Source: Deltaproteobacteria bacterium
GTDB lineage: Bacteria > Desulfobacterota_B > Binatia > Binatales > Binataceae
NCBI GenBank assembly: GCA_021827465.1
Contig: JAKAVX010000061.1
Coordinates: 1-9,446, forward strand
Length of the DNA stretch: 9,446 nt
Reading direction: 5' to 3'
In this document: positions 1 to 6,330 of the stretch, in pieces
How positions within the stretch are numbered: the stretch's first letter is position 1
Layout of the letters: each line of letters starts with the position of its first letter
Notes under the pieces: generated by a model
Databases searched by the model: none
What the model saw: the letters and a program-made list of their open reading frames with translations, nothing else
What the model was told of the DNA's origin: nothing
Program-made: the position numbers and the translations under genes

Positions 1-714
1 CAAATTTCGCGCCTGCGCAAGCGCCTGAACCGTGCCCTGTAAATCGCCTTTCCCGGCGAGTGAAAGCAAATCCGCGGCGGTCGTGAACTGGCCCAGCGCG
101 CCGAAGCTCGCGCGGCTGCTCATGCCGGCGCCTCGCATCGTTTGAAAGGATTGCAGGATGTCTCCCGTGCTCATGCGACCAAGCACGTTGACCATTTCGC
201 CCGCGCGGCGGGTCAGTTGTTTGAGCTGCGCGGGCGTCATCCCGTAGAAGCTTTCGAGTTGGCGCTCGGTTTGCTCGACAGGCGCCGCGGCTCGCACGGC
301 CAGGAGCGCCGGAGCCGCGATCGCCGCTGCGCTGACGGCTTCGACTCCCGCAGTAAAGAGTCCCGTCCGCGCGCGCGCGGCTTTCTGCATCCGGGCTTGG
401 CGCCCTTGTATTTCGGTGAGGGCCTGCTGGCGCTCCTGTATTTTTCCGTATTGCGTCCACAGCCGGTTGCGCGATTCCATCAACCGGATTTCCTGCATCA
501 TCCCGGCGCGCTTGGTCTTGTCGGTCTCGTTCAACAGCGACGTGCGGCGCTGCAAAATCGTCGTCCCGGCTTCCAGTTCGTGGATCGAGCGCTGCATGCG
601 CCGAATCGACAGGTCGGTGGTTCCAAAGAGCCCGCCCATGCGGCGTAATTCGGTGCTCAGACGATCCACCAGAAAGACCGTGACGCCGACTTCAAAAAGC
701 GATTCCATCGCCAT
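1..714 (-). CDS. Phage tail tape-measure-like protein, N-terminal 238 residues (runs off left edge)
   Basis: Tape-measure proteins set tail length and are packed inside the tail tube of siphophages and myophages. The reading frame is open from ATG 714 to the window edge, so the C-terminus is missing. A good Shine-Dalgarno sequence (AAGGAG, 723-728) lies 8 nt upstream. A second ATG lies two codons in. Residues about 5-30 (FEVGVTVFLVDRLS) match the opening often seen in tape-measure proteins. Residues about 32-112 are charged, Gln/Arg/Glu-rich and likely a coiled coil. Residues about 119-143 form an Ala-rich hydrophobic helix, followed by the region TERQLESFYGMTPAQLKQL typical of the family's N-terminal domain. 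The gene follows the helicase stop codon by 18 nt, so it is probably co-transcribed with it. That is an odd neighbour for a structural gene. The family call is by resemblance. A different large virion protein remains possible. Confidence 0.7.
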   Translation of the reverse strand, partial: MAMESLFEVGVTVFLVDRLSTELRRMGGLFGTTDLSIRRMQRSIHELEAGTTILQRRTSLLNETDKTKRAGMMQEIRLMESRNRLWTQYGKIQERQQALTEIQGRQARMQKAARARTGLFTAGVEAVSAAAIAAPALLAVRAAAPVEQTERQLESFYGMTPAQLKQLTRRAGEMVNVLGRMSTGDILQSFQTMRGAGMSSRASFGALGQFTTAADLLSLAGKGDLQGTVQALAQARNL

Positions 715-732
715 CGCGTTCACTCCTTGTTA

Positions 733-2070
733 TCACGCGGACACTCGCGGTTGAGCGACGTCGGCCGTCTCGCGAAATCGCGTAAACGCCTCGATGAACT
801 CCATTTGGAGCGTCGTCCGCGGCCCGTTGCGCTGCTTGGCGATAATCACGTCCGCTTCGCACGGGCGGTCCTTCGGGTCATAAAACTCGGGGCGATGAAG
901 CAGGATCACCAGGTCGGCATCCTGCTCGATCGCGCCGGACTCGCGCAGGTCGGCAAGCTGCGGGCGGTGATTTTGCCTCGCTTCCGCGAGGCGATTGAGT
1001 TGCGCGGCGGCGACGACCGGAACGCGAAGCTGTTTCGCGAGCGCCTTGAGCGCGTGCGAGATTTCTGCAATCTGGCGTTCGCGCGGGTCTCGCGGATCGC
1101 GCGGGCGGATGAGTTGCAGGTAGTCGACGAGCACAAGCCCGAGCTGCCCGCCGCGCGCCAAGCGCCGTGCCCTTGAGCGGATCGCGGCAATATCCTGGTC
1201 GGCAGTGTCGTCGACGAAGATTGGCAGCGCGCGGAGATCGTCGAGCGCCGAATCGAGATCGCGGCGCTCGTACGGGTTCAGGTTGCCGGCCTTTGCTTTC
1301 GCGAGGTTCACTTGCGCGCGGCCACAGGCGGCGCGCTCGATTAACTCTTCGCCCGCCATCTCGAGCGAGAAGAACGCGATCGAGCGGCCGGCCTCGGCGC
1401 AGGATTCGGCTATTTGCGCGAGGAGCGCGCTCTTACCCATGCTCGGGCGGGCGGCCACGACGACGAGCGAGCCGGGTTGCAGGCCGCCGGTCAGCACGTC
1501 GAGCATCGGGAAGCTCGTGCGGATAACGCCGGCGGGCGCACGATGCTCCGCGCAAGCGGCGAAGCGCTCGCGTGCCGTCTCGGCGAGTTCGGCGGCGGTC
1601 TTCACCGTCGAGCGCGGCCGGCGCTCGACGGCGTCGAATATTCGCTGTTCGGCAGCGTCCTCGAAGGTCTCGACCTCGGCGTATTCGCGCGGATTCAGTT
1701 CGGCGGCTTCTTGTGCGATCGCGCGGCCGGCGCGCTCGACGGCGCGCAGCTCTGCGAATGCGCGGACGAGTTTTGCGTAGTGCTCCGCGCTCAGCGGCAT
1801 CCCGGCGTCGGCTAATTCAGCGAGCGGCGCGTTCTCGAGGGCGTGTGCGGCGCCTCGCCGTTGAAGTTCGGCGGTGACGCAATAGACGTCGACCGGGATA
1901 TCGCGGTCTCGAAGGGTAAGCATCGCAAGGGCGATCTCGCGATGCGCATCGCAAAAAAAGTCGTCGGGCGTCAGGGTTTCGAAAATTTCGTCGATTCGCT
2001 CGGGCTCGAGCAGTACCGCGCCCAGGACCGCGCGCTCGGCTTCAGCGTTGGATCGGTTGGCAGCGTTCAT
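733..2070 (-). CDS. dnaB: Replicative DNA helicase, DnaB family (phage-encoded)
   Basis: This is a hexameric 5'-3' helicase that unwinds the replication fork. It is 445 aa, close to the usual 440-470. Residues about 5-110 are the DnaB N-terminal domain (AEAERAVLGAVLL, DDFF, HREI). Residues about 180-435 are the RecA-like ATPase: Walker A ARPSMGKS (207-214), SLEM (235-238), Walker B LVLVDYLQLI (312-321), AQLNR (356-360), DLRESGAIEQDAD (374-386), HRPEFY (392-397) and AKQRNGP (411-417). All core motifs are intact. The frame is open to a GTG at 2193, but I chose ATG 2070. It overlaps the upstream stop as ATGA, and the DnaB homology starts just after it. The gene sits immediately downstream of an initiator/loader-like gene, which suggests a self-contained phage replication module. 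It is probably translationally coupled to that gene. Confidence 0.95.
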   Translation of the reverse strand: MNAANRSNAEAERAVLGAVLLEPERIDEIFETLTPDDFFCDAHREIALAMLTLRDRDIPVDVYCVTAELQRRGAAHALENAPLAELADAGMPLSAEHYAKLVRAFAELRAVERAGRAIAQEAAELNPREYAEVETFEDAAEQRIFDAVERRPRSTVKTAAELAETARERFAACAEHRAPAGVIRTSFPMLDVLTGGLQPGSLVVVAARPSMGKSALLAQIAESCAEAGRSIAFFSLEMAGEELIERAACGRAQVNLAKAKAGNLNPYERRDLDSALDDLRALPIFVDDTADQDIAAIRSRARRLARGGQLGLVLVDYLQLIRPRDPRDPRERQIAEISHALKALAKQLRVPVVAAAQLNRLAEARQNHRPQLADLRESGAIEQDADLVILLHRPEFYDPKDRPCEADVIIAKQRNGPRTTLQMEFIEAFTRFRETADVAQPRVSA

Positions 2071-2930
2071 CGCGGTAGCAACTCTCGGATCACTTCGGCT
2101 GCGGGTCTTGGCGGCGCCGTGGCTGGCTTGAGCGGCGCTCCGCCGTTGCGGCTGGCGCTGAAGTGCGGAATGCGGCGAACGCGATTCTCCCACGCCGCCT
2201 GCCAGTTCGCGTAAACGCGGCCGTTCGCGAGGGCATCACATTTCCAGGCGCTGAACTCATGCTCGGGGTCAAGTTCGAAACCAAGCTCCCGGGAGATCGC
2301 GAGAGCGCGGGCTCGCATTTCGGGCGTGAGCTTCAGGTCTTCGGGCCAGGCGACTTTCGGCTTGCGTTTCTTGGGTCGGGCGCTGGTCCCGTTCCGGGAT
2401 TGAGGCTTGGCTTTGGTCTCTGCGTGGTCCGCGAGCCCAGGCGAGCGTATATATTCCTGCTCTTTCTCCTGCTCCTGCTCCTGCTCCTGATTCGGCCAAG
2501 GTTCGCCGGAAGCTTCACTTAAACCTTCTCGAAAGGTTTTATGGAAGGTTTCCGGTAGGTAGTGGAGATTTGCAGCAAAGCGTTCTCGCAGTGGGGTTTC
2601 CGGGACTTCGTGCAAGTCAGCCAAGCACGCTTTCAGGACGTTCGGATTCTCGGGGCGGTTGTATCGAAACCAGGTCGGAAGGAAGAGCACGCGCGCGCTC
2701 TCGTCGAAGGCCCAGCGCAAGGTTTCGCAGACCCTGGCGAAACCTTCGGCAAAGGTTGCGGGTAACATTTCGAGATCCTCGGCAGCGCGTGCGCGCGAAA
2801 AGTGAAATAAGCCGATCCGGTTCGACTGCGCGGTGAGGACGTACACCGCGACCAGCTTTTCGCTCGCGCTCAACCGGCGGAAGCGCTCGTCAAACCATAT
2901 CCTGGGATCGATTTTGCGGAATCGCGCCAT
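2067..2930 (-). CDS. Phage replication initiator / helicase-loader-like protein
   Basis: The protein is 287 aa and fits the pattern of phage replisome organisers that bind the origin and recruit helicase. The N-terminal part (1 to about 115) opens with ARFRKIDPRIWFDERFRRLS and contains an aromatic-rich stretch, LFLPTWFRYNRPENPNVLK (82-100), common in small phage replication proteins with a winged-helix-like N-terminus. A Gln/Glu repeat (about 148-159) and a basic linker (186-193, ARPKKRKP) follow. The C-terminal part (about 196-253) has a conserved-looking WPEDLKLTPEMRARA...EFSAWKCDALANGRVYANWQAAWENRVRR pattern like the Trp-rich C-terminal domain of DnaT/phage O-type loaders. ATG 2930 is chosen over TTG 2942 because GGAG lies 6 nt upstream. 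The 3' end overlaps dnaB by 4 nt. Function is inferred from composition and position; I cannot name the exact family. Confidence 0.65.
   Translation of the reverse strand: MARFRKIDPRIWFDERFRRLSASEKLVAVYVLTAQSNRIGLFHFSRARAAEDLEMLPATFAEGFARVCETLRWAFDESARVLFLPTWFRYNRPENPNVLKACLADLHEVPETPLRERFAANLHYLPETFHKTFREGLSEASGEPWPNQEQEQEQEKEQEYIRSPGLADHAETKAKPQSRNGTSARPKKRKPKVAWPEDLKLTPEMRARALAISRELGFELDPEHEFSAWKCDALANGRVYANWQAAWENRVRRIPHFSASRNGGAPLKPATAPPRPAAEVIRELLPR
2466..2489 (-). repeat. Hexanucleotide tandem repeat (CAGGAG)x4 coding for Gln-Glu
   Basis: There are four perfect CAGGAG units on the minus strand, followed in gene order by one diverged unit pair (AAAGAG, CAGGAA). They encode the alternating Gln-Glu linker of the initiator-like protein. 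Unit length is two codons, so copy-number change alters linker length without changing frame. Confidence 0.85.
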
Positions 2931-3120
2931 CGGGCTCTCCAAGCTGTCGTCGTAGCCGGTCGTTTTCTTGCACGAGCAGGTCGATTACTCGCCTCAAGAA
3001 GCGTCGCTTGGCCTGCTCCGTCGCCAACGCGGTTGAGAGCGGGATCCGCCGCCGAGCGACAGGGTCGACCACGCCGTCACGCTCGAGCTGGCGCGCCTCG
3101 TCAAGAACTGGTGATCTCAT
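2890..3120 (-). CDS. Small protein of unknown function with C-terminal coiled coil
   Basis: I do not recognise this 76-aa protein. ATG 3120 overlaps the stop codon of the upstream excisionase-like gene as ATGA, and its 3' end overlaps the start of the initiator-like gene by 41 nt. It therefore sits in a tightly packed operon and is probably translated by coupling; no separate ribosome-binding site is evident. Residues 1-30 are charged with no clear motif. Residues about 38-60 (AKRRFLRRVIDLLVQENDRL) have leucine/isoleucine spacing and an Asn typical of a short leucine zipper, so a dimer or a helicase/initiator partner is possible. Its position between xis and the replication genes suggests an early phage role. 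The frame could be spurious, but both conserved-style overlaps argue it is translated. Confidence 0.6.
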   Translation of the reverse strand: MRSPVLDEARQLERDGVVDPVARRRIPLSTALATEQAKRRFLRRVIDLLVQENDRLRRQLGEPDGAIPQNRSQDMV

Positions 3121-3314
3121 CGCGCCGCTGCGGCTGTGGGATTATCGAGCATCCGCTCTAGCGCCGCTCGCGGAACGAGCAACCTCTTGCCGATCCGGAC
3201 GGCTGGGATATCGCCGCGTCGCGCTGCTTCGTATGCAGAACTGCGGCCAATGCCGAGTGCCGACGCAGCTTCCTCGATCGTCAACGTCAGCAGCGTATCG
3301 TTACTGTTCTTCAA
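3117..3314 (-). CDS. xis: Excisionase-like helix-turn-helix DNA-binding protein
   Basis: This is a 65-aa protein of the excisionase/MerR-like HTH family (HTH_17 type). The pattern TIEEAASALGIGRSSAYEAARRGDIPAVRIGKRLLVPRAAL... is the classic form: helix-turn-helix, then a 'wing' of I-P-A-V-R-I-G-K-R and the closing L-V-P-R-A-A-L-E-R helix. Such proteins bend DNA at attachment sites to promote excision, or act as small activators. The frame is open to GTG 3323. A strong Shine-Dalgarno GGAGGTGA (3320-3327) overlaps that codon, so the better start is TTG at 3314 (8 nt spacing) or TTG at 3317 (5 nt). It is the first gene of the leftward operon, transcribed away from the zinc-finger/integrase pair across a shared promoter region. 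The role in excision is inferred from the integrase nearby; a purely regulatory role is possible. Confidence 0.8.
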   Translation of the reverse strand: MKNSNDTLLTLTIEEAASALGIGRSSAYEAARRGDIPAVRIGKRLLVPRAALERMLDNPTAAAAR

Positions 3315-3319
3315 CAACC

Positions 3320-3327
3320 TCACCTCC
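3320..3327 (-). promoter_or_regulatory. Strong Shine-Dalgarno that decides the xis-like start
   Basis: GGAGGTGA on the minus strand overlaps the GTG at 3323 and sits 8 nt before the TTG at 3314 and 5 nt before the TTG at 3317. It therefore favours a TTG start over the upstream GTG. Confidence 0.6.
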
Positions 3328-3366
3328 GTTCGCCTGCTGCGATACCCATTTTCGTACCCTTCTCGC

Positions 3367-3396
3367 TTGACTTGTACAAGTCATTAGAGTTAAACT
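3367..3396 (+). promoter_or_regulatory. Candidate promoter for the zinc-finger/integrase operon (possibly leaderless)
   Basis: TTGACT (3367-3372, one mismatch to the -35 consensus) and TAAACT (3391-3396, two mismatches to the -10) are 18 bp apart. The predicted transcription start falls at about 3402-3404, on the ATG of the next gene. That gene has no visible Shine-Dalgarno, so a leaderless mRNA would explain both facts. On the other strand, TTGTAC (3374-3379) could serve as a -35 for the xis operon, but its -10 match (TACGAA) is poor. Confidence 0.4.
3368..3383. promoter_or_regulatory. 16-bp perfect palindrome, candidate operator of the divergent promoters
   Basis: TGACTTGTACAAGTCA is a perfect 16-bp palindrome lying between the divergent xis-like and zinc-finger genes. 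It overlaps the candidate -35 of the rightward promoter. The half-site ACTTGTAC recurs at 3394-3401, over the candidate -10, and CTTGTACA occurs again at 3458-3465 inside the following gene. This clustering is what a dimeric repressor site would look like. The binding protein is unknown. Confidence 0.6.
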
Positions 3397-3403
3397 TGTA
3401 CGC

Positions 3404-4021
3404 ATGCGGAAACGAGCACCTGGACGAAGGGAGCGCGGACAAGCTAAGCCAGCTATTCTTGTACACATTCCCAAGAACGAAGAGACCCCGGAAATCGGCT
3501 TCGTGCCGCCTGACGACTACGGGCGCCTCAAGGCGGTCGTCGAAATGGTGCGGTTTTTTCCGCAGGACGCGCGCCAGCGTGGCGGAGAGCCGGACCCGGC
3601 ATGGGGGAAGATTGATCGCATTATCCGCTTGGTCGCAGAGCGGACGGCCACGCGCGAGAGGTCTGACCGGCGCATCCTATGGGTACCATCGGAGGCAATC
3701 TCGTTGTTTAACGAACTCGCCGCCAAGCCGATACAGCCCTATCTTCGACTGGGCGCACCGGGCGGGCGTGGGCGCGCTCTCGTCACTGGACCGCAACTCC
3801 CGGTCGCTGGCGGCGAGGCCGCCAGCCTGGCGCTACTAATCTACACATCGTTTTTTTTGAACCCGAAGGCCACGCGCGTGAAGGTATGCGAACACTGCCA
3901 GCGGGTTTTTATCGACCGCTCAAAAGGAAACCGCGCGCTTCGTTGCTCTCCGACGTGCACTTGGAGGCGCTGGTCTCGCGCGGCACGCAAGGCCGCCCAT
4001 CACGGGCGGAAGGAGAACTAA
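3404..4021 (+). CDS. Protein with C-terminal CGNR-like zinc finger; candidate phage regulator
   Basis: The product is 205 aa. The C-terminal part (162-195) reads CEHCQRVFIDRSKGNRALRC then SPTCTWRRWSRAARK. Four cysteines (C162, C165, C181, C185), the F-x-D-x-S spacing and the basic tail match the CGNR zinc-finger fold, but the signature CGNR is replaced by CTWR. CGNR proteins are predicted DNA-binding regulators, usually with an N-terminal ABATE domain. Residues 30-160 here are mixed alpha/beta and about the right length for such a domain, though I cannot confirm it. ATG 3404 has no Shine-Dalgarno and may start a leaderless transcript. The gene ends 1 nt before the integrase start, so the two are co-transcribed. 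It stands divergent to xis and the replication genes, the classic position of a lysogeny repressor. Family assignment is moderate; the repressor role is inference. Confidence 0.6.
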   Translation: MRKRAPGRRERGQAKPAILVHIPKNEETPEIGFVPPDDYGRLKAVVEMVRFFPQDARQRGGEPDPAWGKIDRIIRLVAERTATRERSDRRILWVPSEAISLFNELAAKPIQPYLRLGAPGGRGRALVTGPQLPVAGGEAASLALLIYTSFFLNPKATRVKVCEHCQRVFIDRSKGNRALRCSPTCTWRRWSRAARKAAHHGRKEN

Positions 4022-4022
4022 G

Positions 4023-5240
4023 ATGCAGGGCCATTTAACCAAGCGCAGCAAGTCGAGTTGGACGATCGTTCTCACTCTCGGGCGCGGGGCGGACGGCAAG
4101 CACCGCCAAAAATGGATAACTATCAGGGGCACGAAGCGCGACGCCGAGCGCGAACTTGCCCGCCTACTAAACGACCAGAATCAGGGAACCTTCGTCGCGC
4201 CCTCGAAACTCTCGTTCGCCGAATATGCGGAGCGTTGGCTTGCCTTCGTTCAAACCCGCGTCGCTCCAAAAACCTTCGAACGATACGACGAGATAATGCA
4301 CAAGCATCTCGCGCCGGCGCTTGGCGAAACTCCGCTTTCCACCCTTCAACCCTTGCAGATCCAAGCCCACTATTCCGAAGCCCTCAAGAACGGACGACGG
4401 CCGCGCCCGGTAGCGAAGCCCGAGGGCGACATCGAGAGCGAGACTTCCGCGATCGAGCGGCCCGCCGCGGTGCCCAGGGGACTCTCGCCCCGCACAGTGC
4501 TCCATCATCATCGCGTACTTCGCGAAGCACTCCGGCAAGCCGTTGCGTGGCGCCTGCTCGCCGTGAATCCCGCCGATGCAGTCGAGCCGCCGCGTCCGCC
4601 GCAGCGCGAGATCACGGTGCCTACCGACGACGAAGTAACCAAGCTGCTCGATGCTGCCAAAGGAAGCCGTCTTCATGCGCCCCTAGTCGTCAGCGTCGCC
4701 ACCGGATGCCGCCGCGGCGAACTCCTTGCCGCCAGGTGGAGCGACCTCGACCTCGAGGCCAACACGCTAGCGATCCGCCGCGCGCTCGAAGAGACCCGCG
4801 CCACCGGCGTGAGTTTCAAAACTCCGAAAACCGCCAAAAGCCGCCGCGTGATCGTGTTATCGCCTACGCTCGTCGCGATCCTGCGCCGCCATCGCGCCGA
4901 GCAGGCCCGGGAACGCCTCGCCCTCGGCGCCGCATACCAGGATAACGATCTCGTCTTCTCCGATCCCGACGGCCAGCCCTGGCGCCCCGGGAAGTTCACG
5001 GATTCCTTCGCCGACCTCGCAAGGAAGCTCAAGATCAAAACCCACCTGCACGCGCTCCGCCATTACCACGCAACCGCGCTGCTCAAGAGCGGCACGCACC
5101 CGAAAATCGTAAGCGAGCGCCTCGGGCACGCGACCGTCGGCATCACGCTTGATACCTACTCACACGCGCTCCCATCCCTTCAGGAGCAGGCCGCGGCCAA
5201 ATTCGAAACCGCGCTCGCGGACCTGGGCGTAAAAGCGTGA
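4023..5240 (+). CDS. int: Tyrosine recombinase / phage integrase
   Basis: The enzyme catalyses site-specific recombination between phage and chromosomal attachment sites through a covalent 3'-phosphotyrosine intermediate. It is 405 aa, typical of phage integrases. Residues about 12-60 are an arm-binding-like N-terminal domain (beta strands, then KRDAERELARLLN). Residues 62-180 are the SAM-like core-binding domain, with a longer-than-usual charged insert at about 123-152. Residues 197-390 are the catalytic domain. Catalytic residues: R230 (ATGCRRGEL), the beta-hairpin Lys near 269-273 (TPKTAKSRR), H343 and R346 (HALRH), H369 (LGH) and Y379 (DTYSH). All are present, so it looks functional. AGGAGA (4011-4016) lies 6 nt before ATG 4023, inside the end of the preceding gene. 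It points toward the tRNA-Ser attachment scar about 1.7 kb downstream, its probable target. Confidence 0.96.
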   Translation: MQGHLTKRSKSSWTIVLTLGRGADGKHRQKWITIRGTKRDAERELARLLNDQNQGTFVAPSKLSFAEYAERWLAFVQTRVAPKTFERYDEIMHKHLAPALGETPLSTLQPLQIQAHYSEALKNGRRPRPVAKPEGDIESETSAIERPAAVPRGLSPRTVLHHHRVLREALRQAVAWRLLAVNPADAVEPPRPPQREITVPTDDEVTKLLDAAKGSRLHAPLVVSVATGCRRGELLAARWSDLDLEANTLAIRRALEETRATGVSFKTPKTAKSRRVIVLSPTLVAILRRHRAEQARERLALGAAYQDNDLVFSDPDGQPWRPGKFTDSFADLARKLKIKTHLHALRHYHATALLKSGTHPKIVSERLGHATVGITLDTYSHALPSLQEQAAAKFETALADLGVKA

Positions 5241-5277
5241 CAGCCTTGCGCGCGTAACCTGAGTTTTGAGAGCAGAT

Positions 5278-5493
5278 TTACAGGTCGGCGGGCTTGAGAC
5301 CTGTCTTGGCCGCGATCTTTGCGAGCATCACCGGCCCGATTTCGTCGTTGTCGTGAAAGGCGAACGTATAGTCATGCCACCCAACGCGGCTCAGCCGTCT
5401 ATGCGAGCCGCCCCGATCACGCTTCACCTTCCAGCCGATACTTAGGAGCGCCGCCAGCACGCGCCGCGCCTTCGTTGCCGGCCAAGGGCTCAC
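5278..5493 (-). CDS. hicA: HicA-family toxin (mRNA interferase)
   Basis: HicA toxins are small double-stranded-RNA-binding-fold ribonucleases that cleave mRNA and halt translation until neutralised by HicB. This 71-aa protein fits: an N-terminal helix (KARRVLAALLSIGW), the glycine-serine-histidine motif with the catalytic histidine (GGSHRR, H31), a central strand (YTFAFHD) and the C-terminal IGPVMLAKIAAKTGL helix. It starts at GTG 5493, which overlaps the antitoxin stop as GTGA, so it is translationally coupled to hicB. It converges with the integrase, with a 37-nt gap and no obvious terminator hairpin. Length and motif are intact and the toxin is probably active. No base-composition oddity stands out. 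Confidence 0.88.
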   Translation of the reverse strand: MSPWPATKARRVLAALLSIGWKVKRDRGGSHRRLSRVGWHDYTFAFHDNDEIGPVMLAKIAAKTGLKPADL

Positions 5494-5711
5494 GCCGCAA
5501 CTGCAAAGGTGGTGTCGGCCGCATCCGGCGACCTTTCGCCGTGCTCGATCTCGTCCGCGATGACCCGCAGCGCAAGCGTCTTGACCTTGGCGATCGCTTC
5601 CTCGCGCGAACTGCCGTAAACCATGACACCGGAAAGCGCGGGAACCTCAGCTATCCAACGTCCGTCTTCTTCGCGATCAAGCTTGATTTCCAGCCGCACC
5701 GTAGCGCTCAT
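5490..5711 (-). CDS. hicB: HicB-family antitoxin (short form)
   Basis: HicB antitoxins bind and block HicA, and often repress their own operon. The protein is 73 aa from ATG 5711; the open frame extends upstream to 5846, but that part lacks family resemblance. The core MSATVRLEIKLDREEDGRW...IAEVPALSGVMVYGSSREEAIAKV is the HicB partial RNase-H-like fold (strand, DGRWIAEVPALSG turn, strand, helix). The C-terminus ends soon after the helix, so the usual HTH or ribbon-helix-helix DNA-binding domain is absent. Short HicB forms of this kind exist; autoregulation would then need another route. A G-rich stretch (GGGGGTG, about 5718-5725) may act as a poor ribosome-binding site. Antitoxin precedes toxin in the operon. 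Confidence 0.85.
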   Translation of the reverse strand: MSATVRLEIKLDREEDGRWIAEVPALSGVMVYGSSREEAIAKVKTLALRVIADEIEHGERSPDAADTTFAVAA

Positions 5712-5871
5712 GCGTCGCACCCCCAGCGCGTCGACAACCCTAGCATCACAGAATAACGCAGGGTAGGAAATAGGTGCGCTGCGGCCCTGCAGGAGGGTGG
5801 GAAAGACACCTTCTACGCAAGGGGCCTTTACGATTTTTTCTTGCATGGAGAAAGCGGACCACCGGCTATCT

Positions 5872-5885
5872 ACCGACCGTTCGGT
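5872..5885. repeat. Inverted repeat ACCG-N6-CGGT, possible operator
   Basis: ACCGACCGTTCGGT has 4-bp arms around a CG-centred spacer and resembles half-sites used by some TetR-type regulators. It lies upstream of hicBA. No regulator can be assigned from the sequence. Confidence 0.3.
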
Positions 5886-5946
5886 TTGTTAGGGGGCCCC
5901 CACCCACCCCGCCAGAGTCGGTTAATGCCGCCATTGGAAACTTCGT

Positions 5947-5965
5947 TTGAGTTGAACAAACTCAA
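5947..5965. repeat. Inverted repeat TTGAGTT-N5-AACTCAA
   Basis: Perfect 7-bp arms flank GAACA. The left part, TTGAGTTGAACAA, matches TTGACTTGTACAA of the 3367-3383 operator at 11 of 13 positions, so it may be a second, weaker copy of that site. Chance similarity is possible. Confidence 0.4.
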
Positions 5966-6312
5966 CACGCGACTCTAGATCCGCGCACTCATCCCGCCTC
6001 GGCGTTACGGTCGGCCCGAAGGCACAAGGCTGACTAGGCGCGCACCCACATCTGGACGCCAGGTCCGGTCCGCCGACGCAGCAGGTCGCCAAGGTGCAGC
6101 TAAGGTCAATCAGCCATTAAGACAGCGCAAAAGCACTGTTTCCGGACCGTGCTGGCAGGCCAGCCCGCGAGCCTTTCAACCCTGCGCAAGCCCCTTCTTG
6201 CACGACGGTGAATTCACGCGCCCGCAGGACGCGACTATCCGACGACCACCAGGGCGCCGCCGGCCGACGTTCCAGGCTCGGCTTCGAGACTCCGCAGAAG
6301 CACGGCTCCCCG

Positions 6313-6330
6313 ATTAGCAAATCATTAGCA
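6313..6330 (+). repeat. Heptamer doublet ATTAGCA-N4-ATTAGCA
   Basis: Two exact copies of ATTAGCA (6313-6319 and 6324-6330) are spaced 11 bp start to start, about one helical turn, so they face the same side of the DNA. A near-identical doublet lies in opposite orientation at 6783-6800. Such spacing fits a protein-binding site, for example integrase arm or excisionase sites, or a transcription-factor operator. Confidence 0.5.

Noticed and set aside
142..1176. Plus-strand ORFs opposite the tape-measure and helicase genes
   Set aside because: They are antisense shadows of well-supported minus-strand genes, with Arg/Pro-rich or low-complexity products.
2071..2193. N-terminal extension of DnaB to GTG 2193
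   Set aside because: It lies inside the initiator-like gene, is Arg/Ser-rich and unlike DnaB. The ATGA overlap at 2067-2070 marks a better start.
5712..5846. Extended HicB from 5846
   Set aside because: The extra 45 residues show no family resemblance, and HicB homology starts at ATG 5711.
5892..5901. GGGGGCCCCC palindrome as a terminator
   Set aside because: No loop and no T-tract; more likely a compositional run.
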